Source of the DNA: Annona cherimola
Lineage: Eukaryota > Streptophyta > Magnoliopsida > Magnoliales > Annonaceae
Direction of reading: 5' to 3'
DNA length: 64,000 nucleotides
Assembly: GCA_030490835.1 (NCBI GenBank)
Contig: CM059977.1
Span: 15,037,399-15,101,398, forward strand
A program made the translations under genes and the position numbers. Positions 48,982-61,700 of the stretch are shown in pieces. Each line of letters opens with the position of its first letter. The first letter of the stretch is position 1. The notes beneath the pieces are model-generated. The model worked only from the letters and a program-made list of their open reading frames with translations. It was not told the origin of the DNA and did no database searches.

Positions 48982-49483
48982 TAAAAATACCCTTTTGCCC
49001 GAAAATACGGACCACGAGAAATTAGAGCTCACGCCTCTATAATTGTATATGGGAATGTGTACACGTGGACGTCGGTCTCGAGCGTAGACGGACTGGATAA
49101 CGGGAACTTAGGCCCTGTAGCACCGACCACGTTGGCGCAATCGCTGGAAAATGCGGGCCGGCGGCCCACCAAGAGAAGAAGACTCCGCCGTCTTCGTTGG
49201 CAGTGGCCACCGACACGTCAGACAGCGGAAGCGGTCTCTTCCGTCTTCCCCACTCGGCTTTCAGATTACGGCACACGACGACCGGGAGTTGCCGGTGAAT
49301 CGGTTCGATTCCATCCTTAGAAAACCATCAGCTGCTGCGCCCCTGCTTGCTGGCTCGCTCACCTTTTACACGAAGGTGTGAAACAGTACTTCAGAGCTAC
49401 CGCTCGACCGCTTGTTCGTTCTCTGCTGCTCTGTCGACCAAGGGAAAGGAAGGAGGAAGAGCGCGAGAGAGAGGTGGGGAAGG

Positions 49484-52400
49484 ATGGAGCGGAAGCCTGT
49501 TGCAGGTACGGATTTTCTGCCTTTGTACGGACTCTTCTGCTTGGTTGCTGTTCTCTTTATCATCATCTTGCTAATTTACTTATTTTTGTTTTCCTGGAAA
49601 TTTTGGGGAGAACTCATTTCCGTGTAATTTTTAAAAACGGGAGCTTTTCTTTGTGCTGTTCGTTCCTGTAGCGTTTGTACCATGCGTTTTTTTCCCTCAA
49701 ATTCTTCGACTGCGAAGGGATTCTCCCGAAAATGGGGAGTTTTTGATAATCAAGTTGGCCACGGCATCAGAAAAATGTGGGAAAATCCACTAGATATCCT
49801 TCAAGATCCTGACGGTTCAATCAAACTGATTCCTGCTGTGTGTAACATTGGCGGACTGAACCTACCTGAAGGCTGCTCACATGCAACCGTTGTTGAACAT
49901 GCTTTTTCTGTAATGATCCGTTGTAGAATCAGCTCCAAAGTTCAAACTTGGAGTGTAATTTGGTTTGATTTTGAAATTTCTTGTTGGGCAGACTTCACGC
50001 ATGAATGGTTTTGCACTTGGCTTTGGCTGCAGTTGGCGGCATGTGGCAACCATAGTTGGAATAGTTGGTTGAATTTCTTTCTCAGTGGAGGCGGCTATGC
50101 AACACCTTTCACGGTCCACACCAATTTCCAATCAAAGATGCATTTTTCTCCCTTGGGAAACCCCTATTCCTTTGTCATTTTTCCAGGGAAAACAAAGCCA
50201 AACCAAGGGAAACGTGGCTTTCAAAAACAATTCCTATGCCATCCAAAAATCCGAACAAGACTTCATAGAAAATTATGTTTTCCTTTTTTACTGTAACATT
50301 TTCTGTTTATTTATTTGTTTAACGTTCTCTTTTGCCTTTTCCCGAAGGTCTGCTTAGGCAACGTGAATCGGAATAGAGTATGAGAGAAAAGGAATAGTTT
50401 CACTTAAGGACACTGTCATCCGTTTCGTTGAGCCCAAAATTGGATGTCAAAAGATAAAAGTAGTTGATGAATTATTTGAAATAAAAAATAAAATTTTATG
50501 GAGGAACCCGCGCAAAAGAAGTTCCCAATGTGCAAAGGTGTTTTGGGGCATGGATTTGTTTTGTATGGTCAGTGCCACTGAGGGATGTCAAAAAGCTAGC
50601 AGAATCTGCTTTCCATTCATGCAGCAGGAAACTATATAGAACAAATACCATCCTGAATGTTCCACATTGTTACAACTATTTGACCAATCACCTCGATAGT
50701 AGTGTAGCATGTACAAGGATGCTCATTTTATTAGTTATTGCCTGGATCATTTTTCATGTTGATTCCAGCGAGGACATGTTCATCTTGCATTCTGCAGAGT
50801 ATGTGTATATGCATATACCTGTGACGTAATGAGCTCTAGGGGATTTGTGACCTAAATTACCTCATACATTTGAGCAGCCGGGTGTGTTATATGGTTTTTC
50901 TTATGCACAAATTCTGCTAGCCTTGTTCATGAGGATAGACAAAAGCCTATACTTCTAAGAATTCCGGTGCCTGCTCATGTTTTTTCTGTTAGGTGCAAGG
51001 TCTGAAGAAAATATGGGTGATAAGCCATTGAACGGCATACTGAAAGTGACTATAGTGCAAGGAAAAAAACTAGCAGTCCGAGATTTCACAAGCAGTGATC
51101 CTTATGTAATTCTCAAGCTCGGCAATCAGGTCTTTCTCAGTTTATTCTTCTTATCAATTAGACATCGTCCCCTCTTCATTTTTGCTCACACTGAGTAGTC
51201 ACCATTAACAATCAAATGTTAAAAGGCAAGAGAAATCATTGCCAGGTGAACTGTAGATGTCATGGTTTATCCTTTTTTGAAGCATTGAACATTTATCTCT
51301 TTATTAATGCTTTTTTAACTGCATGATATTTTATAACATTGAAGATTGCTGTTGTTTGTCTTCTATGCCAGACTGCAAAAACGAAGGTCATCAACTGTTC
51401 TCTCAATCCTCTTTGGAATGAAGAATTCACTTTCAATATTAAAGATCATCTAGGAGTTCTAAATTTGGTATGCTTTTGATATTTCAATTTCCTCTCAACC
51501 ATAGGGTGGCTTCTGTAATTATCATTATGATCACTATTGCTTCTACAGTTCACATTCTTGTAAAAGTTCGTTTTCATCTCTGGAGGCCCATTTTTTGTCT
51601 TCAGCCATGCCTCATTCCATGACCTGTGGTCCACAAATCTTATATGCATATAGGTAATCAGTACTAATAATTTATTGGACTAGTTGTGGATGTATATATG
51701 ATGGTCCAAGACCAGATGGAGGGTCCTGTTGAAGTATCTCTGCCTTTTTGCAGAACTTTATTTCCCGTTTACACCGATGCATGGATCATGATTCATTACA
51801 GCCCACATGCAGTGTGCGGTGCTCACACAAGTTCTTAATTGCATATTTGGTTTGTGTTTTGTACAACAAAATCGTGGCTCATTAGTGGTGATATCTGGGG
51901 AAAAGGACCTCACATGAGGGATGGTTCATGAACCGACAATCACCTGGTAGAATATCATAACTGAGAAAATGTGGTTTTCTTTTCATTCAAAGAGACACCA
52001 TGAGTATGTTCCCAAAATAAAATATATATAAAAAAAAAAAAAGAGAGAGAAACCATGAGAGCCCATTCAGATATATGTAAACGAAACTGCTACATGGGAT
52101 ATTGAATCTCTTCTTAAAACAGCTAGATCAATCCTACATGTGCATCACAGGATTGTGTTAAGATCTTGATCTTGTCTACATACTCTTGGATTGATTAGTA
52201 TTGCATCTATCCTATTATTTACTCTTGGCAAGGCTTGCATTAACCATCCTTCTAACCTTCCTGGTCGCATATCACCAGCCAATTATTTGCACTAATGCAT
52301 CCAGCTTCTTGTTGTCTGTGTACGTGATAGTGCAGATGGCATAATAGTATTTGAATTTTCTGGCAGTACTCCATCCATCCACAGAGAACCTGGAAATCAA

Positions 52401-52891
52401 ATCGTCCATGTCATTTTCCATTGTCATGTTCCATTCACTGCTGATAACTTTGACAGTAGAGAAAAATGACTGCACAGCTCAGATTGCTTTTGATAAATCA
52501 CTGTCAGAAACAATGCAACCATTGTCTCCTTTTACTGCGGTGTTTGTATCAATGCAATAGACTAAACTAAACACAATTCTTTCAAAATGGCTGTTTTAAT
52601 TACTGTCAGGAGGTGTTTGACAAGGATCGATTCAAGTCTGATGACAAGATGGGCCATGCATATGTCAATCTTCAAGCAATTGAGACATCGTCAAGGCTGA
52701 GACATGTCCTCCTGGCCTCTAGTGGTGAAACAAGATTAAGAAAGATGGTGCCATCTGATGACAACTGCCTGATGAGGGAAAGTTTTGTGAGATGCGTTGA
52801 CGGTGAAATCGTGCAAGATGTCTGGTTGAAGCTTTTGGATGTAGAGTCCGGTCAGCTGGAATTGAAGATCAGATGGATCGATCATTCCTAG
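49484..52891 (+). CDS. C2-domain ABA-related (CAR-like) protein, four exons
   Basis: Coding exons 49484-49505, 50993-51129, 51372-51467 and 52610-52891 join in phase, with GT-AG introns, into 178 residues starting MERKPVAGARSEENMGDKPL. It is a single C2 domain: KVTIVQGKKLAVRDF, SSDPYVILKLGNQ, NPLWNEEFTF, EVFDKDRFKSDDKMG, and the C-terminal VESGQLELKIRWID typical of plant CAR proteins. Putative Ca2+-binding aspartates are D38, D43, D89, D91 and D97. The CAR-type insertion is about residues 105-155. CAR proteins bind phospholipids in a Ca2+-dependent way and recruit ABA receptors to the plasma membrane, and related rice GAP1 acts on small GTPases (family knowledge). An internal Met at 51013-51015 is an alternative start giving the family's usual short N-terminus. 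The subfamily number is not certain. Confidence 0.9.
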
Positions 52892-55800
52892 GCCGGTGGA
52901 AAATGAACAGTGACTTACTGTGGGCTTCCGGTATGCAGAAAGGAGAACAATCTACCTTGGTTGTCGTGAGACCTTCTGGTGTCATGTGTCTTGAAATAGC
53001 TTGTCCAGCAGCTTAATTATTAGTTATGTATTGATCAGCCGATCATCATCATCATCATGGTATGTTTTTTAACGACTAACTGGGGTTAAATAAACCCCAT
53101 TGCTCTGGACAACCGTCTTAAGTTATATCGAAAATAATAACATAGAAATTTTTTTTTTCCAATGACCACAATCGATACATGTAAACCTATTGTAATAAAT
53201 CCATTTCTCCATTTTGACAGAACTCATAAACGTAAGACTCGCACACCAGCTGAGAAAAAAAAAATACTGGTGAAATGATAGAATGAACATATATGTGAAT
53301 TACTTCTACATAACCTAAATACATAAAGATGGGATGAAATTGGAAATTCAAGTAGATATGTAATTATGTGTAAGAATAGTCTGGCCGTAACTATGTACAG
53401 AGAGAACAAACTGGTCTCTGTCTCTTCCTAATCAAAGATGCAGAATTAGAAGAATATGGTGCATGACAAAAGCGGTTCATTTCTAAGCAACTGGCTAGAC
53501 TGCTTCCCCACCATTCTTCGAAGGTTACTTTCTGTGGACGGGAGAGAGAGAGAGAGTGCATGACAAAAGCAGTTCATTTCTAAGCAACTGGCTAGACTGC
53601 TTCCCCACCATTCTTCGAAGGTTCTTTCTGTGGACGGGAGAGAGAGAGAGAGAGGATGACAGAAGAACAGAGAGCACACGCCCAGCAAAAGCAAAGCCGC
53701 CTCTCCAGATGATGGGTTGTGCTCTCTCTCTTCTGTCAACGTTATCTCACCACCCACGCCCGGCCCCGTGCTCGCCATGCAAAGCCCCTGCAACATTACC
53801 TAGCGTCGTCAGCATCATGAGATGAACTCGTGAATGCATGCATTAACATCCATGTATCAATGATCCTTCCTGAAGAACCTCCCTTTGCATGCATGCTTTT
53901 TAAACCTCCCTTTGCGTGCACGCTTTTTCTTTTTCTAATCTAGTTTTAAAAAATATCAAATACGTAATGCTGCCAAGCACAAATCCCACTTTCGAAAAGC
54001 ATGCACGCAAACGCAAGTATCCATATCATAGCATGCATACGCATCCCACTTACATCGAATTGCTCAATTAGTGTACACATACAAGCACGAATGCATGGCA
54101 GTATTTCAGCGCATGTACATGTTAACTTGGTGCAGGCATCATGATTTAATTACAAGCTTGCCTTGTGTGTACTCCTGCTGCACAAATCCTCCATAACTAA
54201 CATGATCTATTGACAACGATCGGAAAAAAAATAGTAACAATTGCCGGGGAATTTTAAAAAAAGGCGTGAAAGAAGAGAACCCAAAAAATGCTGAAGCCAA
54301 TGAATTTTCAGATGGACAAAACCTCATCTAAAAAAGAAGATGAAAAGATTAAAAGTGATTGGCTTTATGGTACTCAATTAAGACTTGGAGTTGGTGAAAA
54401 ATGGACGAATAAATATATAATCTGCCTCAAATTCATTCGATTAAAATATACGGAAAAAAGAACAAAAAGTGAAAAAAAAAATGTAAGAAAGTGACCATAA
54501 CAAGAAATTATTAATGAAATTTTAAGAAAGAAACTTCGCGAGCATAGAATTCCCCGATACTGAATGGCGGATGCCCCGCCTTATATAGGCATGATTACCG
54601 GCTATAGTCCGCCAAGATACAATGACCGGCAACAGCAAGTTAAAGTGGTCCTTGGTAACCCGCTTTCGACAGCACTTTGCAGGTAGTTTTAAATTAGAGA
54701 TTCCACTAAAATTAGCTAATTTTCAGCTGTCATATTTATTATTTTCTGAAACCGAAGTCCGTGCTTTTACTGTCACGGGCTAAAAATAGATTATCGGTGA
54801 AAGTGACCGGTTGTCCCAGGTTTCCACCAGCCGCCTGTTGCGACTTGCGACTCGCAAGACTAGTCATAAGAACACTGCCAACCCTATGAGATCCAATTGA
54901 TCAAATCTTTCGAGTATCTGATCCGTTTATATTTCGGGCCCAATACTGAAGTTACATTTTATTAATTTCTGGAAAAATCATAATTTTTTTGAGAAATTCG
55001 TTCATGTTTTAGAATGGATGCTAACCGTCTATTTCCAACAGACGTTTTTCGCGTGGATATCATGGTTGGGTTCACCTGACGAACGGCGGCAAATCGTCGG
55101 GGCGCTTGCGAGTAGCAAGGAGGAGCGCGCGAGGCTCGTCTTGTTTTTGAACTCGTAGTCGCGCATCAGGCAGTGATGGATGATCTGGCGGGCGGATGGC
55201 GACTGTCGAGGTGCAGTTGCGGAGATGATCCTCACACATCTACACCATTCCAATTTCCAATAGCCCAAAATGATGGTCCAAAGTAGATCAGATGATACAT
55301 ATCCACATTCCAATCACAGAAAATTTTCACTATGAGTTGCGCTCCGAGAAGGTAGAATTCGTCCTCTGGGAGTAGTTTTTGATTCTTTTAGTAATCATAT
55401 GTATGGCCCACTTGATCAACGGTGAAGATCTAAATCTTCCTAGACTGCGTGTAAAATGGTTTCTGCAGATGTGCGGGGAGATGTCGTCCGTCGGCGTACC
55501 GGTCCGATGACTGAAAGTGGCGAGGGAATCTTGGCGGGCCAGCCGCAGTAATGGTGCCGTTTCACTTGCTAAACGAGGAAAACTAACCACGAGGCATTCT
55601 GACACGTTGTGGGACGGACATCATAATCAGAAGCGTTCATTTGGCATTAGGTTTTTTTTTTTTCAAAAAAAAAAAAAAAAACGGCTCTATCGACAGCTTG
55701 GATGGGACGAGGATATGTTGAGGATGTGAGATGGAAAAAGTGTGGCTGTTTTTTGAAGGAAAAAAAAAACGTATATTGTAATTGAAAAAAATTACATTAT

Positions 55801-58740
55801 AACATAAAAAAAACAAGTTGTTATTTTTAAAATAAAAAAATATTTTTTAAAAAATAAAACATTACTTCTCATTCTATCCCATCTCCATTCCGTCCGAGAT
55901 ATGAAATTTTTATACTTATTTTGTCATCATTTGTCATCATTCTTTGACATTTCGAGTATAACTACACTTTTGTTTATGTTATTTTTTTTTTTTTTTTTTT
56001 CACTACTCATCACATGCCACTTTATCACATTTCCAAAAAATTTCCTCACTTTTTTACAGTGATTACCAAACACATCCTTCTTGTATTAAAAACATTATTA
56101 TAATTATAACTCGGTGGGTATTATGAATGTCATGGTGTAATTTATAAACGATTACGTAGCATATGAATAATATATAATTTACATAATTTGAGGTTTTTAC
56201 ATCCGTACCTATAAGGTTTGTCAAATTTGTAAGTGTGTTATGATTGCTATAAAATTTGAATCTACACCTACAATATTTATCTGAAATTATAGGCACATCT
56301 ATAAGCCTTAAATATTTTTTTAAAACGATAAAGATACCCTGGATATAATAGCATAAAAAATATAAGAAAATACTGTTAAAATATCAAAAAAATTATTTTT
56401 TTATAAATATTTATCACATTAAATATATCTACTGGAAGTAATAAATATTTGTAAAAATAAATTTTTTGCTATGTTAAAAGAATTTTCTTGTATTTTTCAT
56501 TTACAGAAAATATAAAAAAATACCTTTAAGATGCTAAAATATTCTTCACATTAAAGAGATCCATTGGAAGTGAGCAATATTTGTAAAAAAATAATTTTTT
56601 GATATTTTAAAGGTTTTTATTTTTTTATTGTTTGTCAGATATTTTGTCATTTTAAAAAGGATTTAAGTTTGTAGGTATACATTTTTTAGAGATTTTTAAA
56701 CATCCATGTACATATAATATCTTTATTTTTAAAATTTGAAAAAATATATACACATATCCAAAAATAGTAAGACTCGGTTTAGATGTTAAATACATTTAGA
56801 TAAACGAGTGTATAAAGAAAAAAATTATTGTCGATAATTTTTTTAAGATGAGTTAAACGGAGCATTTGCTTAGCCCGAGCTAAGAGGATCACTCCTCATT
56901 TATAATTTTAAGGAAACCATATAAGTATGGATATAAATTTTATGACTTTTTACGCACGTTTCCTATTTCATCCAAACCTTATGGGTAGCGATGTAAAAAA
57001 TACTACATGAAATTATTATAAAAGTGCACAGTCACATTTGAAGGATTAAGATTCCCAGTGCTTAACCGTGCAATCACCCGGATTGGCCCCATATGTAATT
57101 TTAAAAAAAATTCTTTGTACTCGTATGTATGACCAGCTTAGATGTGTTTAAATAACTTCTTTAAAAAAAATTAGACTTTTATAGATAAGTTTTTTTGAAT
57201 TTTCTAGTATATTTATTAATATAAAAAACTTTTTATTTTCTATAACTATCTCATTTTTAGTTTTTTTTCTCTTCTTTCCATACAACTATACTAATTTTTA
57301 ATCATTTCTACACAAGTACTCATGCATCTAACCTATCTATTTTAACTTTATTTTTTTTACTCTTCATCATTACTCGTATCATATCACATAATTTTATCTC
57401 ATTTCAAAAACTTTTTATCAAAACTTTCATCACTTTCCAAACACACTGGTAATAAAAAAAAATGAAATTTTATCGTGCACCAACACAATGAAAATCCTTT
57501 TTTTCATTTTAAAAAATTCAAAACACCTATCTAGACAAGTCCGAATTTTTTTAAAAACAAATTTGTTTGAACACATTTAATCTGGGCTCACGTGTAAGCA
57601 TATATAAATTTTTTAGAAAAAATGCTGGGGTCCCTTTCGGTTGACCCCACTGGAGTAACCGTACGGTCATGTATGAAAACTGGGCCAAAACTTGTAGTCG
57701 TATTTGAAATTAACACATTTTCAAGTGATATATTCTGCTTACATGTTCAGATCAAAGCGATTTTGAATATCTGATTAATCAAAATATTCCGATCAACCTA
57801 CGATGGAAAAGCTAAACTAAAATTTCAACGGAGCTGCCTCACTCAACAACAGCCCCCTTAAATTGCATCATCATTTTCTTACAAGCCCTGTGTAACTCGG
57901 CCCACCGCAGACCCAGACTCCCGATCAGACGAACCGTCCAACGCCAAGGACAACCAGAGAATAACGCTTGATTGAGCCATAACCCCACGTTCTTGCACAA
58001 TCTAACTCAAGCAAACTGCAAACGTTAATCATCCATTTTCACAGTCGATATCATCATTAAAAAGCTGAGTGTATCTGGAATGGAAAAATGCATATCGGAA
58101 CTGAAACAGTTTTATTAGAAATAATAAACAAAAAATTAGCCTGTCTTGAAAAACGGGGGGCTTCTCTTTCATGATCATCCCATCCTATATGTAAAAAAGC
58201 CCGGTCAGCTATTTTCATCATGGTTAGACTTAAGGTTAACAAAAAATTCTGATTTTACAGCCATTCATAAATTTCCAATAAACATGTTACAAATTCTAAT
58301 ATGGCTAAGCCCCTAAATTTGCTAACTGAAAAATCAGTAAACTTCAACATACAAGCCCAGAGAAATTTCCTCATTTCAGAAACCTGGTTTCCCCCTTAAG
58401 AAGCTCATAGGCCTTGCGCCTCAAGGTCTGGGAAGAACTTGCAAATATGAATTGTACCTCAGTGAGCCCCCGGATCTAAATCCTTCTTTTCTTTGTGTAT
58501 TGTTAAGTGGATGATGCATGAGCGTGTTATTCAAACTCCAAATGGAACCTTCCAGCACTGCAGATGCGTGGGTAATGCTTTGCTCAAACAGCCTGATGCG
58601 CCCCTGAATCCATAAGGCATAAGCCGTGATCTCCAAAATCGTGATTTTCAGAGTGCAGGAAAATTGCTGGTCAAGCTACACACATTTCGAGAGGAGAAAC
58701 CATTTAACACTTGAGCGGCTTTTTCTGTTCCGCATGTTCC
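52892..58740. other. Gene-free interval between the C2 gene and the PARN gene
   Basis: The interval starts with the 3' untranslated region of the C2 gene and ends with the presumed 3' region of the PARN-like gene. A 97-base tandem duplication lies at 53461-53655. A degraded Tourist-like MITE lies at about 57140-57446 (right end TTTCCAAACACACT). Poly-A and poly-T runs occur at 55650-55680 and 55981-56000. I see no coding region. Confidence 0.5.
53461..53655. repeat. 97-base direct tandem duplication
   Basis: Two nearly identical units start at 53461 and 53558 (GCATGACAAAAGC...), each ending in a (GA)n run. They differ at a few positions, such as GCGGTTC against GCAGTTC and GTTACTTTC against GTTCTTTC. 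Confidence 0.9.
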
Positions 58741-61700
58741 TTAAGTAGTTCTTGTCCATTTCATCCTTGAAGACTCCATCAAGTACAGGGAGTCCAAAAC
58801 CTGTTCACAGGAAACTTTACCGCTCTTATCCACTATGAGCTCATCTTTCTTCTGTTCTGAGTCCCAATTAGAATGCTTTGATGATACATTGCCGAGACAT
58901 GTTCCCATATTTTCTGGCGCTTCTCTTTCGACTTCAAAATTACCTCTAATGCCAACTGCCTTGGCCTGGTCTGCAAACAAGAACTTTGAAATTGGTGAGC
59001 TGCAAATCTGTTTATAAATATCGTAACTGCCAACATCAGTGTGACCACCTTCAAAAAATTTAGTGAGAGGGTGCAAAACTGATATCAGATCATTCCTTCT
59101 TCCAAGAGAATCCCTCATATTAAGAAATTTGGAGGCAAATTCCTCCTCGCTGAACTGAATGAATGCTGCAGTTTTGTCCAAGTAATAGATTGATCTCACA
59201 GAATCCAGGCCAAATACTTTGCAGATGCACTCTCTTAATTCTCCGGGCTTTACATTGGATTGGAACCCCCAGACAAGGACAGTATTTTCAAACACAATTT
59301 TTGGATATCTGTTCTTATAGTTTTCAACACCCACTTCTGGAATCTCAGTTCCGGTGCTCAAATTGACCATTGATCCACCATTCCAGCTAAGGTATAGAAG
59401 ATTGATGTACTTCAGCAGCTCCTCATTTTCACTTAATCGTGAAGATGATGAATGCTGCTTGAAATCAACGCCTAAAAGACTGCATGCTTGAGCAAAGATG
59501 CATCCTGTCATAAAAGCATCATAGCCAGCTTCATGCTTCGCTCCTGAGTTCCAGCAAGATGACCTGTAGAGGAATAAACATCAGAATACCATGCATGGTG
59601 AGTATTTTATTAACCAAAAGAAACTTCGATAAACTCTGAGGGTGTGTTTGGCAATCGATAGAAGATGTCAAGTTAAAACTTTTCAATCTAAAATTTTTCA
59701 CTCCCCACAACTATCATATTTTTTAATCATTTTCTCACATTTTCCTATACAACTACCCTACTTTTTAATCATTTCTACACAACTATCCACACAACTAACC
59801 AATCTATTTTAACTTTATCCTCTTTACTACTCATCATTACCCCCATCATATCACATCATTTGACAACTTTTACTCTTCAAAACTTTTCATCAAAAGTTTT
59901 ATTCATTACCAAACACACCCTGAATAGGATATTCTATGACAACTTATGCATTTTGGATGCATTAATGTTGTTGTTGCCCATTGAGTTATGCAATGAAACA
60001 TGAAACAATAAAAGCTGCTTCAGGAATGTGGACGGCAAATGATCATTTAAAAAATCAAAAGCTAACAGATGAAATTGGTTAAAAAGCAACCTCATATCCT
60101 CCACTTGAACTTCAATTTTCGCACATCTGTAAGAGGCCAAAGCCGCCAAACCATGACTCTTGGAACCATAAGCGATTTGCGGGCACAAAGTAGCAAAGGC
60201 TGAAGACAGCGATGTGCTATTTTTCTTCATCATGCGCTGAATGACAGAGCTGGCCTTCAGGAGAACCTTAGTGTCAATAACATATGGGAAACTTCTGTGA
60301 ATTGAAGCAGCAAATTCTTCTACTGATGGAGGAAGGGAGCCAAAAAATTTACTCTGGATATGTGCAAGATCTGAATCATGGAAAGTAAGTCACAGGCAAT
60401 GATGAATTTTACTCATAAGTAACAAAATGGGCCAACTGGTCCATAATCTGTAGGACCCATGCACATAAGAAAGCATCCTCTTTCCAAATAGGGTTGCATG
60501 CATGAAAAATCCGAGGGGTATGTCCCTTTTCTTTTAATCTTCAAGAGTCGCATTTAGTTCGAAGTATACATGCTAGGCTGCAGGACTTGAGACATACATA
60601 CCTAAAAGACAATTGTGACCCACAATCAATTTTTGTTCTGAGGCAAGAAGATCAATAACATGGCGAAAACCTACTGCATCTTTAACTTTTGCCTCTGCTT
60701 CCTTGAGGAAATGTTCCTTGACCTCTTTCTAAGAAAAAAAAGTAGACCATTGTCAGTCACATGAACTTCATGAACAAATAACATATTAGAGCATTAGATA
60801 TGTACCCAACTACCCATCCATGACAACAAATGGGAAAGAGAACAACAGACAATTGCATCTGTGCATGTGTGATTGATAATTTGAAACTGGCTAGCTAGCA
60901 AAGAATATCCATCTTTCTGCCAAACAAGATATGTAGAACCTACAAATCATTAATCATTAACTTGTTTTCATGAATTTCGACCAAGGATCATAAGTTGATC
61001 CTGGTTGTTCAATCATTTAATAGCCACAGCTTTTGATAAATAATCACCATGAGCTAATTTGATCAATTCCTTTTAGTCTTCTGGAGAACACAACCAGAAA
61101 AATCTATCCTAGATGTTGCAATCAACAAAAAACCAATAATTATTTTAATCTAAGTTTCATTTGAAATCCAGTAAGGCTATCAGGGCCTTTTTATCAGGCT
61201 GATTTTTTGTGCCAAGACTGATTAAGGGGAGGCGTGTCTGGTGGTAGGAAAACAAGACATCCTGGCCTGCAAACACAATTTATATTATAATTATAGAAGA
61301 AAACATTGATATTATTAAAGAAATGAAAGTTCCTGTCACAACAGCACGCATCCAAAACAGCTCCTCTACAATGCATGAATCCAGAAGTTTTACATGACAT
61401 AATAACAGATAAAGCTCCAGGAAACTGTAAGTTGTTTGTTACATGTTTGTTCTTCCCTTTTTGTCCAAAATTGTTAAATCTCAACATCGCGCGCACGCAT
61501 GCAACACAGAGAATGATGTAGAGTGCCAAAAGGTTGGCATGCTTAATGGCATTGAATTTTTGTGTACATATAATTATTTTTCACATGCTTACACATACAT
61601 AGACATTTTAAATATAAGAAACTGAGAAAAAAAATAATTCTCGGGATGGGTTTGCAATTAATTTCTCTTTTTCTTACCATAAGCAACACCCTATCGTCTT

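Noticed and set aside
49682..50296. 204-codon plus-strand frame
   Set aside because: It falls wholly in the first intron of the C2-domain gene, has no recognised domain, and the flanking exons splice in phase across it.
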